DNA of 64,000 nt, from contig SHNF01000009.1 of NCBI GenBank assembly GCA_004295085.1, positions 372,001 to 436,000 of the forward strand, read 5' to 3'. Under the pieces are notes generated by a model. It searched no databases. It saw nothing but the letters and a program-made list of their open reading frames with translations, and was not told where the DNA came from. The stretch comes from Planctomycetota bacterium. Lineage in GTDB: Bacteria > Planctomycetota > UBA1135. Position 1 is the first letter of the stretch; the number at the start of each line of letters is the position of its first letter. Below, piece after piece: positions 63,320-64,000 of this stretch. The translations under genes and the position numbers were made by a program.

Positions 63320-64000
63320 TCATTGACGCGGCAGCGGCTTGTTCGTGCTGGAGGCCAGGGAGGCATCCTGCAGGCGCCAGGAACGCAGCCGCTCCCACAG
63401 CTCCGGCAGTGCGAGCACCCGTTCCTTGGCCATTCCGCGCTGCAGCAGGAACATGGCGCGGAAGAAGTCCCTGGGTCGCAGGGTGATGACGCGGGCGCGC
63501 TCGTGCTCGTCCAGGCCGTAGCGGTCCCACAGGCCCTTGTTGCGCACCACTTCGAGCGTGCGCCACTTGGCCACCTGCATCAGCGCCTCCACCTGCTCGT
63601 GGAACGGCGCCTGTTCCAGCCACTTGCCGGAGTGGAGCCCGATCCAGCCTTCGTCGATGGCGCGACGGACGCCGGCCTGAAGCTCGAAGGCGCGCGCGTC
63701 CTGCGCCATGCGCCCGGCGGCGTCGAGCCGCTCCTGCAGCGGCAACTGGCGCAGCCGTTCCCCGGCGCCCGGAAACTGCGCCTCGAAGCGCAGGGCGCGG
63801 CCGCGCAAGCGGTCGCGCACCCGGACATCGAGCTGGCGCAGGCGCTCTCCCGGCGGCAGCGCCTCCCAGCGCTCGCGCTCGGCGGCATCCATCTCCGCGA
63901 TGGCGCTGCGCCGTTCCTCGCTCAAAACATCCACGCGCCAGCGGATCTCCTGCTGCGCCGGCGGCGACAGGCTGCGGAAGCGCTGGTAGCGCTCCAGCCA
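63320..64000 (-). CDS. Charged helical protein of unknown function (5' truncated by window edge)
   Basis: The frame is open to the end of the window, so the start lies outside; 226 residues are visible. The sequence is almost all helix with many Arg, Glu and Leu. It has repeated phrases like SPPAQQEIRWRVDVLSEERR, LPPGERLRQLDVRVRDRLRG and LPLQERLDAAGRMAQDARAF, similar to DUF3106-type Pxx(E/Q)R repeats. The C-terminal part (ARVITLRPRDFFRAMFLLQR) is less repetitive. A GTG at 63934 could be read as a start, but the frame and repeat pattern continue upstream. Confidence 0.6.
   Translation of the reverse strand, partial: WLERYQRFRSLSPPAQQEIRWRVDVLSEERRSAIAEMDAAERERWEALPPGERLRQLDVRVRDRLRGRALRFEAQFPGAGERLRQLPLQERLDAAGRMAQDARAFELQAGVRRAIDEGWIGLHSGKWLEQAPFHEQVEALMQVAKWRTLEVVRNKGLWDRYGLDEHERARVITLRPRDFFRAMFLLQRGMAKERVLALPELWERLRSWRLQDASLASSTNKPLPRQ

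Overview
The window is 64 kb of very GC-rich bacterial chromosome with densely packed genes on both strands. The mix of genes suggests a Planctomycetota-like organism (inference; no rRNA or marker tree is available). Pointers are an ECF sigma factor next to a membrane-anchored Ser/Thr kinase with a TPR tail, four FG-GAP/VCBS beta-propeller proteins, many secreted proteins with signal peptides, four ECF sigma factors with different partners, and a type II fatty-acid/polyketide operon of the kind discussed for ladderane or polyene lipids. No phage, integrase, IS transposase or CRISPR array was seen.

Layout. 0-4.2 kb: end of a Mur-ligase-like gene, then an ECF sigma / anti-sigma / lipoprotein operon and a thrombospondin-type-3 protein. 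4.4-6.9 kb: tRNA-Arg and tRNA-Asn, then a secreted protein / ECF sigma / FecR-like operon. 7.0-8.2 kb: Phd/PIN toxin-antitoxin pair and a methyltransferase. 8.3-16.7 kb: secreted GH13 enzyme, two tandem secreted paralogues, an S15-type hydrolase and an S9 peptidase. 16.7-23 kb: OPT transporter, M16 peptidase and RtcA on the minus strand, with an apparent ATA start for rtcA. 23-29.8 kb: molybdopterin oxidoreductase, VCBS lipoprotein, PQQ-type sugar dehydrogenase and a small Cys-rich secreted protein. 29.9-36.3 kb: aldolase-reductase fusion with mtnA, a GH172 (DUF2961) enzyme and a double alpha/beta-hydrolase. 36.5-41.7 kb: membrane-anchored sigma factor, purF, mnmH, transaldolase and an unknown gene. 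41.7-48.2 kb: fabH, ferredoxin, a muconolactone-isomerase-like protein, sigma factor, kinase and an FG-GAP protein. 48.2-56.8 kb: seven-gene minus-strand operon (ACP, FabZ, KS-alpha, KS-beta-like, CrtI-like oxidoreductase, radical SAM, FabG) divergent from a His-motif membrane protein and an SRPBCC protein. 56.8-64 kb: carboxypeptidase-regulatory-domain protein, two tandem FG-GAP proteins and a truncated gene at the edge.

The most interesting points are the lipid/polyketide operon; the mtnA plus aldolase-reductase pair, which looks like a compact methylthioribose salvage shunt; small palindromic elements with a GGGTCAGA-type core that repeatedly supply or abut stop codons; a recurrent TATCCT element just upstream of starts; and the ATAA junction that seems to have removed the ATG of rtcA.
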